Below, in pieces: positions 8,199-17,627 of a stretch of 64,000 bases of DNA. The notes beneath the pieces are model-generated. The model saw nothing but the letters and a program-made list of their open reading frames with translations, was not told the DNA's origin and did not search any database. The DNA is from Bacillota bacterium (GTDB lineage: Bacteria > Bacillota > Clostridia > Oscillospirales > Ruminococcaceae). The DNA lies in contig JAEYNX010000034.1 of the NCBI GenBank assembly GCA_023412215.1, positions 186,001 to 250,000 on the forward strand. The letters are read 5' to 3'. Position numbers and translations under genes: made by a program. The stretch's first letter is position 1. Every line of letters begins with the position of its first letter.

Positions 8199-9413
8199 TT
8201 AGATATTCTGCCGGTTCTTCCGCCTGCGCCTCAAGACGTTAAGCACAATCGAGAATACGATCGCCACGACCAGCAGCACGGGGATAAACCAGCGGTTGCT
8301 TGACGTGTTGGTGCTTAAAATCTCCGTCCACATGCCGTCGATGGCGGCGTTGGCCTCGTCCGAAAGGTTGATAAAGCTCTCGGTTTTGTCTAGCAGCTCT
8401 TGCGGCGGGTAGGCGATGGGGTTGTTCTTGATTTCATCGTCCAGGCTGTCGTAGGCCTCCTGCTGCGGGGTGGAGTAACCGATATACTCGCAGTTTGCTG
8501 AAGCGACGTCGGTCTCGCACATAAAGTTGATGTACAGCTCGGCGGCCTCCTTGTTCTGCGCGCCCTTGGGGATACACATCGCGTCCACAAAGCGGTTGGT
8601 ACCCTCCTGCGGCACCGCCCATGCGAGATCGGGGTTGGTGTCGATCATCGTAAGGGCGTCGCCTGCGTAATAGGGGGCTAAAGCGGCCTCGCCGCCCTGC
8701 ATCTTGTCAAAGATTTCGTCCATGACATACGCCTGCACCAGCGCCTTCTGCTTTTTCAGCTCGTCGCACGCCTCACGCAGCTGCGCGGGGTCCTCGGTGT
8801 TGAGCGAGTAGCCAAGGCGCATCAGCGAGATGCCGAACGCGTCGCGCGAGTTGGAGAACATCAAAATCTGCCCGAGGTAACGCGCGTCCCATAGGATATC
8901 CCAGCTGTTTACATTTTCATCCACCATCGTCGTGTTGTAGATGATGCCCACGGTGCCCCACATGTAGGGCACGGAGTAACGGTTCTCGGGGTCGTAGTTC
9001 GGGTTTTTAAAGTTATCCATGATCAAGGAGAAGTTGGGGATGTTGTTATAATCCAGCGGCAGCAGCATATCTTCCTTGATCATGCGGCTGATCATGTAGT
9101 CCGAAGGGATGATGACATCGTAGCCCGAGCCGCCGCTCTTTAATTTGGCGTACAGCTCCTCGTTGGAGGCGAAGGTGGAATACTGCACCTTGATGCCGGT
9201 GCGCTCCTGAAAGGCGCTGTTGATATCGAGCGAATCGTCCGAGCCGTCGGAGATATACTCGCCCCAGTTATAAACGTTGATGGTGACGTTCTGATCCTGA
9301 AATCGGTCGTACAGGTCGCTTTCGCCGATCAGTTCATCCTCGGCGGCAAGCGGGGTGGCGCAGACCAAGAGCGCGGCGGCGAGGGCGGCGGCAAAGGCCA
9401 AAGGCTTTTTCAT
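8199..9413 (-). CDS. potD: Polyamine ABC transporter substrate-binding protein with C-terminal membrane anchor
   Basis: A 404-residue PotD-like extracellular binding protein for spermidine/putrescine. A signal peptide (about residues 1-24) is followed by VYNWGEYISDGSD, the PotD signature, and NSRDAFGISLMRLGYSLNT. Unusually for a Gram-positive binding protein there is no good lipobox (AALLVCATP lacks the small residue before Cys); instead residues about 370-395 form a transmembrane helix followed by RRRRKN, so it is probably tethered by its C-terminus. Last gene of potABCD; overlaps potC by 4 bp. Confidence 0.93.
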   Translation of the reverse strand: MKKPLAFAAALAAALLVCATPLAAEDELIGESDLYDRFQDQNVTINVYNWGEYISDGSDDSLDINSAFQERTGIKVQYSTFASNEELYAKLKSGGSGYDVIIPSDYMISRMIKEDMLLPLDYNNIPNFSLIMDNFKNPNYDPENRYSVPYMWGTVGIIYNTTMVDENVNSWDILWDARYLGQILMFSNSRDAFGISLMRLGYSLNTEDPAQLREACDELKKQKALVQAYVMDEIFDKMQGGEAALAPYYAGDALTMIDTNPDLAWAVPQEGTNRFVDAMCIPKGAQNKEAAELYINFMCETDVASANCEYIGYSTPQQEAYDSLDDEIKNNPIAYPPQELLDKTESFINLSDEANAAIDGMWTEILSTNTSSNRWFIPVLLVVAIVFSIVLNVLRRRRKNRQNI

Positions 9414-10219
9414 ATCCTTTCCGCCTCCTTCTTCATGCGCTTTCGGTAGATGTTGGAGTCCTTGATATTCATGATGATCAGGATGGCGAGCACAATTAAA
9501 AAGATAATCGCCGAAAGGGCGTTGATCTCGGGGCTCACCTTCTTGCGCGTCATCGAGAAGATGGTGATCGGCAGGGTCTGCGACGACGGGCCGCTGGTGA
9601 AGTAGCTGATAACGAAGTCGTCGATAGAATAGGTAAACGCCATCAAAAAGCCGGTAATGACGCCGGGCATGATCTCGGGCATCACCACGCGAAAGAAGGC
9701 CTTGAGCGGATCGCAGCCGAGGTCTTGCGCGGCTTCATATAGATGGCTGTCCATCTGACGGATCTTGGGGATAACGTTCAAGATGACATAGGGCACGTTA
9801 AAGGTGATATGCGCGAGGATCAGGGTGGTATACCCGAGCCGGATACCCGCGAACACAAACAGCAGCATGAGCGAAACGCCGGTAACGATCTCGGGGTTGA
9901 TTACCGGCAGGTAGGTGACGTTGATGACCGCCGCGCGCATATTCTTATGCATGGCGTGGATACCCACAGCCGCCGCGGTGCCGATGACGGTGGCTATCAC
10001 CGAGGAAACCGTCGCCACCAGCAGGGTGTTTAAAAGAGAGGAAATGATCGTTTCGTTGTGGAACAGCCTTGCATACCAGTCGAGGGTAAAGCCTGTCCAG
10101 ACATTGCGGCTTTTGGACGCGTTAAAGGAGAATATAATCAGCACCGCGATGGGCGCATACAAGAACAGATAAACTAGCCCCACATAGATACGGGACAAGG
10201 TTTTGGACAATTTTATCAC
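9410..10219 (-). CDS. potC: Polyamine ABC transporter permease
   Basis: About 269 residues with six predicted helices, starting SKTLSRIYVGLVYLFLYAPI, typical of PotC. The EAA loop that docks on PotA is seen as LYEAAQDLGCDPLKAFFRVV followed by MPEIMPG. GTG at 10219, preceded by GGAAAGG, is preferred over ATG 10264, which lacks a ribosome site and would add a charged leader. Pairs with PotB to form the membrane channel. Confidence 0.9.
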   Translation of the reverse strand: MIKLSKTLSRIYVGLVYLFLYAPIAVLIIFSFNASKSRNVWTGFTLDWYARLFHNETIISSLLNTLLVATVSSVIATVIGTAAAVGIHAMHKNMRAAVINVTYLPVINPEIVTGVSLMLLFVFAGIRLGYTTLILAHITFNVPYVILNVIPKIRQMDSHLYEAAQDLGCDPLKAFFRVVMPEIMPGVITGFLMAFTYSIDDFVISYFTSGPSSQTLPITIFSMTRKKVSPEINALSAIIFLIVLAILIIMNIKDSNIYRKRMKKEAERI

Positions 10220-10296
10220 CGTGCCTTTCCATGGGCGGTAAGCATCCTGCCCCCGCCGACGCATTTTTAGGAGATGGCTTTACGAAAAGCTGACTT

Positions 10297-11115
10297 CTAT
10301 AGAATCATGCTCTCCATATCCTCTTCGCTGTTGTCGAACTGGTTCATGACACTGATGCACACCAGAATAATCACCATAAGCACCAGCGAGATGGCGGAGC
10401 CGAGATGCGGGTTGTATGCGTTGCCTAAGAACTGCAGGTCGATAAGGTCGCCGATCAGCAGGTTGCCGCCGCCGCCGAGCATTCTTGAGATAATAAAGGT
10501 ACTCACCGAAGGTACGAATACCATCGTAATGCCGGTGGTAATGCCCGGTATGGTAAGGGGTACCACCACGCGCGAGAAAACGCCCATGGTGTTGGCGCCC
10601 AAATCCTGCGCCGCCTCGATCACGCGCTTGTCGATCTTGGTCATTACCGAGTATAGGGGCAGAATCATAAACGGCAGGTAGTTATACACCATGCCGAGCA
10701 CCACCGCCCCGGGGGTATTGATCAGTTCAAACGGCCCAAGGCCAAACAACCCGAAGAAGCGGTTGATAAGCCCGTTCTTCTCTAAAATGGTCATCCACGC
10801 GTAGGTGCGCAGCAGAAAGTTCATCCACATAGGCAGCATGATGAGCATGATCATCAGGTTCTGCCCGGCGGTTTCATAGCGTGAAATGATAAACGAAAGC
10901 GGGTAGCCGATTACAAAGCAGATGACCGTGGCAATGGCCGAAAGCCACAGTGAACGCATGAGCACCGCGGTATAATCGCCTACGCGCATAAGGTTTTCGA
11001 GGGTAAAGCGATTGTTTGCGTCGGTAAACGCGAACAGCACCACCAAGCCGAGGGGGATGACGATAAACAGCACCGCCCACAGCAGGTAGGGTATGGAGGG
11101 GAGCTTCGATTTCAT
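10297..11115 (-). CDS. potB: Polyamine ABC transporter permease
   Basis: A 272-residue inner-membrane subunit beginning IPYLLWAVLFIVIPLGLVVL, the PotB pattern, with the EAA loop VIEAAQDLGANTMGVFSRVV. Predicted six helices. Its ATG overlaps the potA stop (11112-11115, ATGA), giving translational coupling; 77 bp separate it from the potC start. Confidence 0.92.
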   Translation of the reverse strand: MKSKLPSIPYLLWAVLFIVIPLGLVVLFAFTDANNRFTLENLMRVGDYTAVLMRSLWLSAIATVICFVIGYPLSFIISRYETAGQNLMIMLIMLPMWMNFLLRTYAWMTILEKNGLINRFFGLFGLGPFELINTPGAVVLGMVYNYLPFMILPLYSVMTKIDKRVIEAAQDLGANTMGVFSRVVVPLTIPGITTGITMVFVPSVSTFIISRMLGGGGNLLIGDLIDLQFLGNAYNPHLGSAISLVLMVIILVCISVMNQFDNSEEDMESMIL

Positions 11116-12164
11116 TGCGCCGCCCCCATCTTTCTCATGATATGGATGTCCTCCGGCGCGATATTCATCCCAATCATACTGCCGGGCTGCTCACACTGGG
11201 TGGAGTGGATCATCCACTTGTAGCCGCAAGCACTGACGATCATCTCGTAGTGCACGCCCTTGAAGATCACCGACTCCACAATGCCCGAGAGCGTGCCCGC
11301 GATCTGCGGCACCACCTTGATATCCTCGGGGCGGATAACCACCTCCACGCGCTCGTTGCGCTCAAAGCCCCTGTCCACACAGGTAAAGGTGTTGCCCGCA
11401 AACTCCACGAGGAAGTCTTTATCCATAATGCCGTCTAAGATGTTGCTCTCGCCGATAAAGTCGGCCACAAAGGCGTTCTTCGGCTCGTTGTAGATATCCT
11501 GCGGCGTGCCGATCTGCTGGATAACGCCGTTGTTCATGACCACAACGGTATCGGACATGGTGAGTGCCTCTTCCTGATCGTGCGTTACATATATAAAGGT
11601 AATATTCAGGCTCTTCTGAATACGTTTAAGCTCTATCTGCATCTCTTTGCGCAGCTTAAGGTCAAGCGCGCCGAGCGGCTCGTCTAAAAGCAGCACGCGG
11701 GGATGGTTCACCAGCGCACGCGCAATGGCTACGCGTTGCTGCTGCCCGCCCGAGAGGTTCTTGACATTGCGCAGCTCAAACCCCTTAAGGTTTACAAGCT
11801 CCAGCATCTCGTACACGCGGGTGCGGATCTCCTTTTGGGGCAGACGCTTTATCTTCAGGCCAAAGGCGACATTCTCGTAAACATTCAGGTGCGGAAACAG
11901 CGCATAGCGCTGAAACACCGTGTTTACGTGGCGCTTGTACGCCGGCAGGCCGTTGATGAGCTGCTCATCGAAGAAGACATCGCCCGAGTTCTGGGCTACA
12001 AACCCGCCGATAATGCGCAGCGTGGTGGTTTTGCCGCAGCCGGATGGCCCGAGCAGCGTGACAAACTCCTTGTCGTGGATATCGAGGTTTATCCCCTTGA
12101 GCACCTTTTCCCCGTCAAACTCTACAACAATATCCTTGAGCCTGACAATTACGTTACTATCCAT
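11112..12164 (-). CDS. potA: Polyamine ABC transporter ATP-binding protein
   Basis: About 350 residues. Walker A is LLGPSGCGKTTTLRI, Q-loop region FQRYALFPHLNVYENVAF, signature LSGGQQQRVAIARAL, Walker B VLLLDEPLGALD, and H-loop YVTHDQEEALT. The C-terminal about 110 residues form the TOBE domain. The Q-loop Asn commonly seen in FQNYALFPH is Arg here. ATG 12164 has AGGGGG 9 nt upstream; ATG 12173 is too close to it. First gene of potABCD. Confidence 0.94.
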   Translation of the reverse strand: MDSNVIVRLKDIVVEFDGEKVLKGINLDIHDKEFVTLLGPSGCGKTTTLRIIGGFVAQNSGDVFFDEQLINGLPAYKRHVNTVFQRYALFPHLNVYENVAFGLKIKRLPQKEIRTRVYEMLELVNLKGFELRNVKNLSGGQQQRVAIARALVNHPRVLLLDEPLGALDLKLRKEMQIELKRIQKSLNITFIYVTHDQEEALTMSDTVVVMNNGVIQQIGTPQDIYNEPKNAFVADFIGESNILDGIMDKDFLVEFAGNTFTCVDRGFERNERVEVVIRPEDIKVVPQIAGTLSGIVESVIFKGVHYEMIVSACGYKWMIHSTQCEQPGSMIGMNIAPEDIHIMRKMGAAQ

Positions 12165-12421
12165 TTGTTGCATCCCCCTTTGCGGATTCAGGCCGCGGGC
12201 ATGGTAATCGCCTGCCCCGCGCGCCCACAGTGTCTTTTGAAACCGCTACCCCGCAAAAGGCTTTTTGCCGGAAAACGTCCGGCTTTTAGCGGAACATACG
12301 ACACCGTTTATACAATGCGGCAATGAAAAATTTTTACCGCATGTAGAGAAAATTACCCGTGCGGATGCCCCGCACCTCACATAACCCCGGCAGCCCTTTT
12401 GCGTGGCTGCCGCCGCCGTTT

Positions 12422-12523
12422 ATACTTATTCCAATTAGAAATATAGAAAAAATTCGAGCAAAAGGCCCCATTTACACCTTTTGTGAAGAATTTTTACGAT
12501 TTATTTCTTATTGGAATTAGTAT
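12422..12523. repeat. MITE-like palindromic repeat, copy 2
   Basis: Same length and orientation as the copy at 8035-8136, sharing long identical blocks (for example TTTGTGAAGAATTTTTACG and TTTCTTATTGGAATTAGTAT). Its ends, ATACTTATTCCAATTAGAAA and the complement of TTGGAATTAGTAT, pair better than those of copy 1. Confidence 0.8.
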
Positions 12524-12972
12524 TACATACCCGCCAAAACCGGCAGGCACAGTTACGACCCCCGACATGCGGGAGCCGTTAGATTACGTTGTAATTTTTA
12601 GCACTGCCTCGCCTGCACAAGCGGGAATTTCCGCTTATGTCGAACTGTTTTAAGATGCAAAAAAACAACATTTAAAATATAAACACAATTTCAAGAATTG
12701 TCAACGCTTTTTACCTAAAATTTTAATATTTTTTTGGATTATCCCTGATTTTTTAGATTTTCTCGCTTGAATTTCAAGAAATGCTCTAAAATCCTCCTGT
12801 TCCCTCACGTATCCTTTAAAATCCTAACGTCCCACTTCTAAAATAGGCAGATTTATTACACAGCGCAAAAATGTATTCTTATTACAATTATACATCCTTG
12901 GCTACTATATTAATGCTACAAAAAATTAGCCTACAGCATATCATGGTGTTTCTTATTTTTTATTATTTATTC

Positions 12973-13001
12973 TTGCTTTTTTGAAACGCTTATGATAGAA
13001 T
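12973..13001 (+). promoter_or_regulatory. Promoter of tRNA-Pro
   Basis: TTGCTT (12973-12978), 17-bp spacer, TAGAAT (12996-13001), ending 12 bp before the tRNA 5' end. Confidence 0.6.
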
Positions 13002-13013
13002 ATACTTCGTTGA

Positions 13014-13089
13014 CTGGGTGTGGCGCAGATGGTAGCGCGCTACCTTGGGGTGGTAGAGGCCGTGGGTTCAAATCCCGCCACTCAGACCA
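13014..13089 (+). tRNA. tRNA-Pro (anticodon GGG)
   Basis: Full cloverleaf: 7-bp acceptor (CTGGGTG with CACTCAG, one G-U), anticodon stem CTACC/GGTAG with loop TTGGGGT giving anticodon GGG, T arm GTGGG TTCAAAT CCCGC, discriminator A and an encoded CCA at 13087-13089. Confidence 0.97.
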
Positions 13090-13099
13090 ATCATAATTG

Positions 13100-13139
13100 A
13101 ATGCAAAAAAAGCCTGAGAAATCAGGCTTTTTTTGCATT
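13100..13139. terminator. Bidirectional terminator after tRNA-Pro
   Basis: An 18-bp perfect stem with GAAA loop; AATGCAAAAAAAGCCTGA is followed by its complement with a run of seven T. Works on the plus strand for the tRNA. Confidence 0.9.
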
Positions 13140-13140
13140 A

Positions 13141-13367
13141 TAATTAGAATATGAGCAGGAGATGTGGTTACACCCTCTGCTGATAAGTATAGTAATATAA
13201 TTAGGGACTTAAAGATTACATAGATAAGTCTATGTCTAATTGGTACACCCTTGTCTGTCAACAAAGTACAGGGACTTTGTTGATTAATATGGTATTAGCA
13301 TAAAACTTTTTGGGATGCAGGAAAGTAATGTAATTATTTTGCCCCCCAGCACATTTCCCGGTATAAA
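13141..13367. other. Gene-free region upstream of the DUF3160 gene
   Basis: No gene seen. Contains two perfect small hairpins: ACATAGA-TAAG-TCTATGT (13218-13235) and TCAACAAAGT-N6-ACTTTGTTGA (13258-13283). Neither has a T tail and no role is apparent. Confidence 0.5.
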
Positions 13368-13396
13368 TTGACATGGTAAAAATCGGAGTGTATAAT
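13368..13396 (+). promoter_or_regulatory. Consensus sigma-A promoter of the DUF3160-capA operon
   Basis: TTGACA (13368-13373), 17 bp, TATAAT (13391-13396): both hexamers are perfect consensus. The start at about 13403 leaves a leader of about 130 nt. Confidence 0.85.
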
Positions 13397-13533
13397 ATTT
13401 TTAGATATTTCTTCCGAAATCTTATATTATCTGCGAAGCTTATGTTATAGCAATACTGAGCAGTTCAGCGATGTGAGTGTTTTGACTATAACCGCCCCAG
13501 GCTGTGTGCTTGGCGATATACCGGAAAGGAGAT

Positions 13534-15777
13534 ATGTCCTTGAAAAGATTTATAGCAATTGCTTTGGCCCTCGCGATGCTGTTGTCTCTGTCGGCGTGTG
13601 GAGAAGGTGCCACGAAACAAAGCACTGCGGATGCCTCCAGCAACTCGGCAGATATCCCGGGCGACCTCGTTACCAAAGCCGACATAATCTTCCCGAGCAC
13701 CGAGGTATTCAACTTTGACGGCGGCGCGAATGTTCCCGAATACACCGTCCTGCCCGGGCTTGCCAACATCGCCAATAAGAATCAGTACCAATACAACACC
13801 GATGAAGTGGGCGATTACTACTTTGCTCTTCAATTGTCGGGCGAAGCGGCCAGCCGTATTGAGCAGAATGGCTTTGTTGTCATTGATTCACAGAGTTACC
13901 GCGAATATTACAGCCGATATGAAATGAATCGTTACAACTATGTTCCCAGCTTTATCACCACCGATTCCGCCGTCCATACCTTCCATCTGATGTACGACTA
14001 TGTACTCAAAGATGTCGAGCGCAGCAACCTGATGCTCTGTTTAAAAAACCTGTCAAGCAATATGGCGGAAGCGTCCTATAGGCAGTATTTCGAGCTAAAA
14101 GGGACGGAATTTGAGAACGCGGCCCTTCGGAACGTCGCCTTTTTTGGTGTGGGCGGCAGACTGCTGGACAGCGATTTCGTCGTGAAAGAAGAAGCTGCGG
14201 ATCTGGTAGATAAGGAACTCGCTTTAATCGAGGCCCACTCAGGGGCCAGCGAATCCCCACTCATCAATTTTGGCCAGACATTTTCCGATCCGACCGAATA
14301 CTACAGCGTCGATTATTCTCAATTTATTCCTCGCGGCCACTACACCCAGTCAACTCAACTGCAGGATTATTTCAGGGCCTCCATGTGGTATGGCCAGATG
14401 ACACTGCGCTCGGCTTACCCCGATGAGGTACGGTCGGCGTTGCTGATGACTTCTGCCCTTCAGGCTGCGGAAATTTCGCAGGATTGGCATACGATTTTTC
14501 AAACGATCAACTTCTTTGTGGGCGAGTGCGACGACATTACCCCGCCTGATTATATTAAAAACCTGTCGGGCATTTATGGCGACGATATCGGCACGTTGCC
14601 TGTGGTGACGGATAAGACCAAATTTGAGCAGGCCCTCGAGGTAATAAAGGATCTGCCGCCCCCAGCCATTAATTCCATTCCCGTATACAACGAAAAGCTC
14701 CAGCCGGACCGCGATAAAGCGATTACCGGCTTTCGGTTTTTGGGCCAGCGATTCACAATAGACGCCGCCATCTTTCAGCGTTTGATTGACCGGGAAACCA
14801 AAGACCGAATGCTGCCAAACGCTTTGGATGTACCGGCGGCTTTTGGCTCCGACGAAGCATACAATATCCTCAAAAGCGATTATAATGTGGATGCATATCC
14901 CGACTATGACGGCAACCTTGGCAATGTAAAAGGCTATATAAGCGCCGTGGAAGATGATGTCTGGACATCGAATCTCTATTGGTCGTGGCTCAATATGCTG
15001 CGTCCGCTGGCGAGCAATGCCGACAGAACAGGGTACCCATTCTTCATGCAGAATACGGCTTGGACGCGCAAGGAGCTGAACACATTTCTGGGAAGCTGGA
15101 CGGAGCTAAAACACGACACCCTGCTTTACGCAAAGCAGCCGATGGCAGAGCGGGGCGGAGGCGGACCCGAACCACCGCCTCCGCCGGACGACCGGGGATA
15201 TGTGGAGCCAAACCCTGATCTGTTCGGAAGATTGGCCCTGCTTGTTAAGCAAACCAAGGAGGGGCTTGCGGCAGCGAATCTGATAACAGACGGAGCAAGC
15301 GAGGCTTTGGACAATTTGTACGGAGTAGCGAATAAACTAACGGAAATATCCCAAAAAGAACTGGCGTATACTAAGCTGACAAGCGAGGAATACGATTTTA
15401 TCCGCAATTACGGCGGAGAGCTTGAGCATATTTGGGACGCAGCGAAAAAGGACGAATTGGATGCCCTAATAGCCGAGTATGGATATGCAAACAAGGAATC
15501 GTATTTGTATGAGCATCCGGACGCCATTGTGGCCGACGTGGCCACCGACCCCAACGGGTTTGTCCTTGAAGAGGCGACCGGCTTCGCCAAAACCATTGTT
15601 GTCGCCTTCCCAAGAGAAGAGGATGTGGTTTTAGGCACAGGACTCGTTTACTCCCAATATGAATTTACGGTGCCCATCGACCAGCGGATGACCGACGAAC
15701 AGTGGCACCAGGCTCTCAACAGTAATGAAATTCCGCCTCTTGCCGGATGGAAAAACGCCTTTACCGTCAATGAGTAA
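13534..15777 (+). CDS. DUF3160 lipoprotein
   Basis: About 747 residues. The start ATG at 13534 is fixed by AAAGGAG and by the lipoprotein signal MSLKRFIAIALALAMLLSLS ending in the lipobox LSAC, so the mature protein is lipid-anchored outside. The DUF3160 hallmark FITTDSAVHTFHLMYDYVLK is at about residues 140-160. Residues about 545-560 contain a Gly/Pro-rich insert (GGGGPEPPPPPDDRG). No catalytic function is known for the family. The next gene, a CapA-type lipoprotein, overlaps its last 8 bp, so the two products are probably made in fixed ratio. Confidence 0.85.
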   Translation: MSLKRFIAIALALAMLLSLSACGEGATKQSTADASSNSADIPGDLVTKADIIFPSTEVFNFDGGANVPEYTVLPGLANIANKNQYQYNTDEVGDYYFALQLSGEAASRIEQNGFVVIDSQSYREYYSRYEMNRYNYVPSFITTDSAVHTFHLMYDYVLKDVERSNLMLCLKNLSSNMAEASYRQYFELKGTEFENAALRNVAFFGVGGRLLDSDFVVKEEAADLVDKELALIEAHSGASESPLINFGQTFSDPTEYYSVDYSQFIPRGHYTQSTQLQDYFRASMWYGQMTLRSAYPDEVRSALLMTSALQAAEISQDWHTIFQTINFFVGECDDITPPDYIKNLSGIYGDDIGTLPVVTDKTKFEQALEVIKDLPPPAINSIPVYNEKLQPDRDKAITGFRFLGQRFTIDAAIFQRLIDRETKDRMLPNALDVPAAFGSDEAYNILKSDYNVDAYPDYDGNLGNVKGYISAVEDDVWTSNLYWSWLNMLRPLASNADRTGYPFFMQNTAWTRKELNTFLGSWTELKHDTLLYAKQPMAERGGGGPEPPPPPDDRGYVEPNPDLFGRLALLVKQTKEGLAAANLITDGASEALDNLYGVANKLTEISQKELAYTKLTSEEYDFIRNYGGELEHIWDAAKKDELDALIAEYGYANKESYLYEHPDAIVADVATDPNGFVLEEATGFAKTIVVAFPREEDVVLGTGLVYSQYEFTVPIDQRMTDEQWHQALNSNEIPPLAGWKNAFTVNE

Positions 15778-17494
15778 TAAAGTGTTATGCGTACTTATCA
15801 CGGCCACGCTCGCGATAAGTACGCTTTTATCGGGCTGTTTTCGAGAATACGGAGATACCGATGAGTATAGAGAATTCATAAAGGCAAAAAATCTGGTCGG
15901 ATCGGTCAGCAGGATAGAGACATCGGGGAACTATTCTTATGTCCTAGAGGACGGCGTTCTCACTTTCCTGGATCTGGACGGGAAACAGATATGGTGCTCG
16001 GACGAATACTGGTTTGTCAATGATTTTCGGCTTTTTGACATTGATGGGGACGGCAATACCGACTGCTTGTTTTCTCTGTGGAAATCTTATAGCTATTACA
16101 AGGGTTTCGATGAAAACGACGACCCAAGCGTTAAAAATCACCTGTTTTTGTACACCATTCGCGGAGGGTACGCCAAAGCGTTATGGGCGTCGTCAAATCT
16201 TCCTCGCCCAATCTACAGCTTTGAAATCAGGGAAGGCACTCCGACACCCGTGTATACCGGCGCAGTCTTAAGAACCTTCGAGGGCGAATATACGAAAGAC
16301 TATACAAAGAGCAACGAGAGGGAGTTTACATACACCTGGCAAGGCTGGGGCTTTGTACCGGAGGATGAGCCGGTCGTTGTGCCGCCGCAGGACACGTCCG
16401 CAGTGAAGCTTTCCTTTGTGGGTGACCTGATGGTTCATTCCCGACAGCTTTATGAGGCCTATAATGCCGATGACAGTACATACGACTTTGATTATTCTTT
16501 TGAATTTGTCCGCGATCATATTACTTCCGCCGACTACGCAATCGGAAATCTGGAAACGGTTTTGGGCGGCAAAGAGACCGGATATACAGATTTTCCAGCC
16601 TTCAACGCACCAGACGAATTTGCTCTTGCTCTTCGCAAAGCAGGGTTCGATATGCTGACCACCGCCAACAACCATTGCAATGACCGAGGTGAATCCGGGA
16701 TAATACGCACCATAAACGTGCTCGACAGCCTTGGGCTGGACCATATAGGAACATACAAATCAGACGAAGAACGGAACAGCGTCTTTATCAAGGAAATAAA
16801 GGGGATAAAATTCGCATTTCTCTCTTTCACCTACGGAACCAACGGGATTCCGCTTGCGCCCGGCAAGCCTTACCTTGCCAATATCATGAGCGAGGCTTTT
16901 ATTCGTGAAGATATTCAGCGCGCGAAAGCCTATAATCCTGATATTATCGTCGTCATGCCTCACATGGGCGACGAATACGAAAGTCAACCTAGCGAAGAAT
17001 GGAGAAACCGGGCTCATTTTATGCTGGATTGCGGAGCGGATATTGTGGTTGCCAGCCATCCCCATGTTTTACAGCCCGCAGAGTTTGCCGCCGTTGACAA
17101 CGGCGACAAAGAATCGCGCAGCTGCTTTATAGCGTATTCCACAGGTAATTTTCTTTCCTCCCAACGGGAGCCCCCCACCGACACGGGGATAATACTGAAC
17201 CTGTATTTTGAGCGGGATGAAACAGGCAAGGTTTTTCTTTCGGAGGTGTCGTACATCCCCACTTGGGTCAAATTTACCGATGACAGCGGGTGTTTTGACA
17301 TAACGGTATTGCCTGTTTGGGACACGCTTAACGCTGTTAATAACGGAAATACTGCAAACTTGAAAGAGTGTGATATTTCAAGGCTGAAGCTCGTGTTGGC
17401 CGAACAAGCCAAAATGTTTTTGGGGCGAGAACCGTCGCGGGATGAGCGAGGGGAATATTTTATCGGGCGAAACGCTATACAGAGAGATAAATAG
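15770..17494 (+). CDS. CapA/PgsA-family lipoprotein (metallophosphatase-like)
   Basis: About 574 residues starting at ATG 15770 (MSNKVLCVLITATLAISTLL, lipobox LSGC). The N-terminal 200 residues carry a calcium-loop-like FDIDGDGNTDCLF, as in VCBS-type repeats. From about residue 205 the CapA domain follows: LSFVGDLMVHSR, AIGNLETVLGG, DMLTTANNHCNDRGESG, IVVMPHMGDEYES, VVASHPHVLQP and IAYSTGNFLSSQ, the usual metal-ligand order. CapA proteins act in poly-gamma-glutamate or capsule synthesis, though many stand-alone members have other or unknown roles. No pgsB/pgsC is in the window. Confidence 0.88.
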   Translation: MSNKVLCVLITATLAISTLLSGCFREYGDTDEYREFIKAKNLVGSVSRIETSGNYSYVLEDGVLTFLDLDGKQIWCSDEYWFVNDFRLFDIDGDGNTDCLFSLWKSYSYYKGFDENDDPSVKNHLFLYTIRGGYAKALWASSNLPRPIYSFEIREGTPTPVYTGAVLRTFEGEYTKDYTKSNEREFTYTWQGWGFVPEDEPVVVPPQDTSAVKLSFVGDLMVHSRQLYEAYNADDSTYDFDYSFEFVRDHITSADYAIGNLETVLGGKETGYTDFPAFNAPDEFALALRKAGFDMLTTANNHCNDRGESGIIRTINVLDSLGLDHIGTYKSDEERNSVFIKEIKGIKFAFLSFTYGTNGIPLAPGKPYLANIMSEAFIREDIQRAKAYNPDIIVVMPHMGDEYESQPSEEWRNRAHFMLDCGADIVVASHPHVLQPAEFAAVDNGDKESRSCFIAYSTGNFLSSQREPPTDTGIILNLYFERDETGKVFLSEVSYIPTWVKFTDDSGCFDITVLPVWDTLNAVNNGNTANLKECDISRLKLVLAEQAKMFLGREPSRDERGEYFIGRNAIQRDK

Positions 17495-17627
17495 CGAGAA
17501 AACGATGATGAATACCGAGTGTATTACAGTGCTTGCAGGAAAGATACGAAAAATGTTACATTGCCACATATTTCATTAAGCAGTCACAAGATAATACTTG
17601 GGGAGCAATTCGTAATAAGTTGCTTGG

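Larger units (their letters stand above)
12174..13013. other. Gene-free AT-rich region between potA and tRNA-Pro
   Basis: Holds two GC-rich hairpins without T tails (12267-12283 and 12389-12411), the second MITE-like copy (12422-12523), a short repeat TAAAATCCT near 12786 and 12815, and the tRNA promoter at its right end. I could not settle on a potA promoter: TATAAA near 12310 on the minus strand lacks a good -35. No coding sequence seen. Confidence 0.6.

Noticed and set aside
12267..12411. Terminators upstream of potA
   Set aside because: Two GC hairpins exist but neither is followed by a T run on the strand of an adjacent gene.
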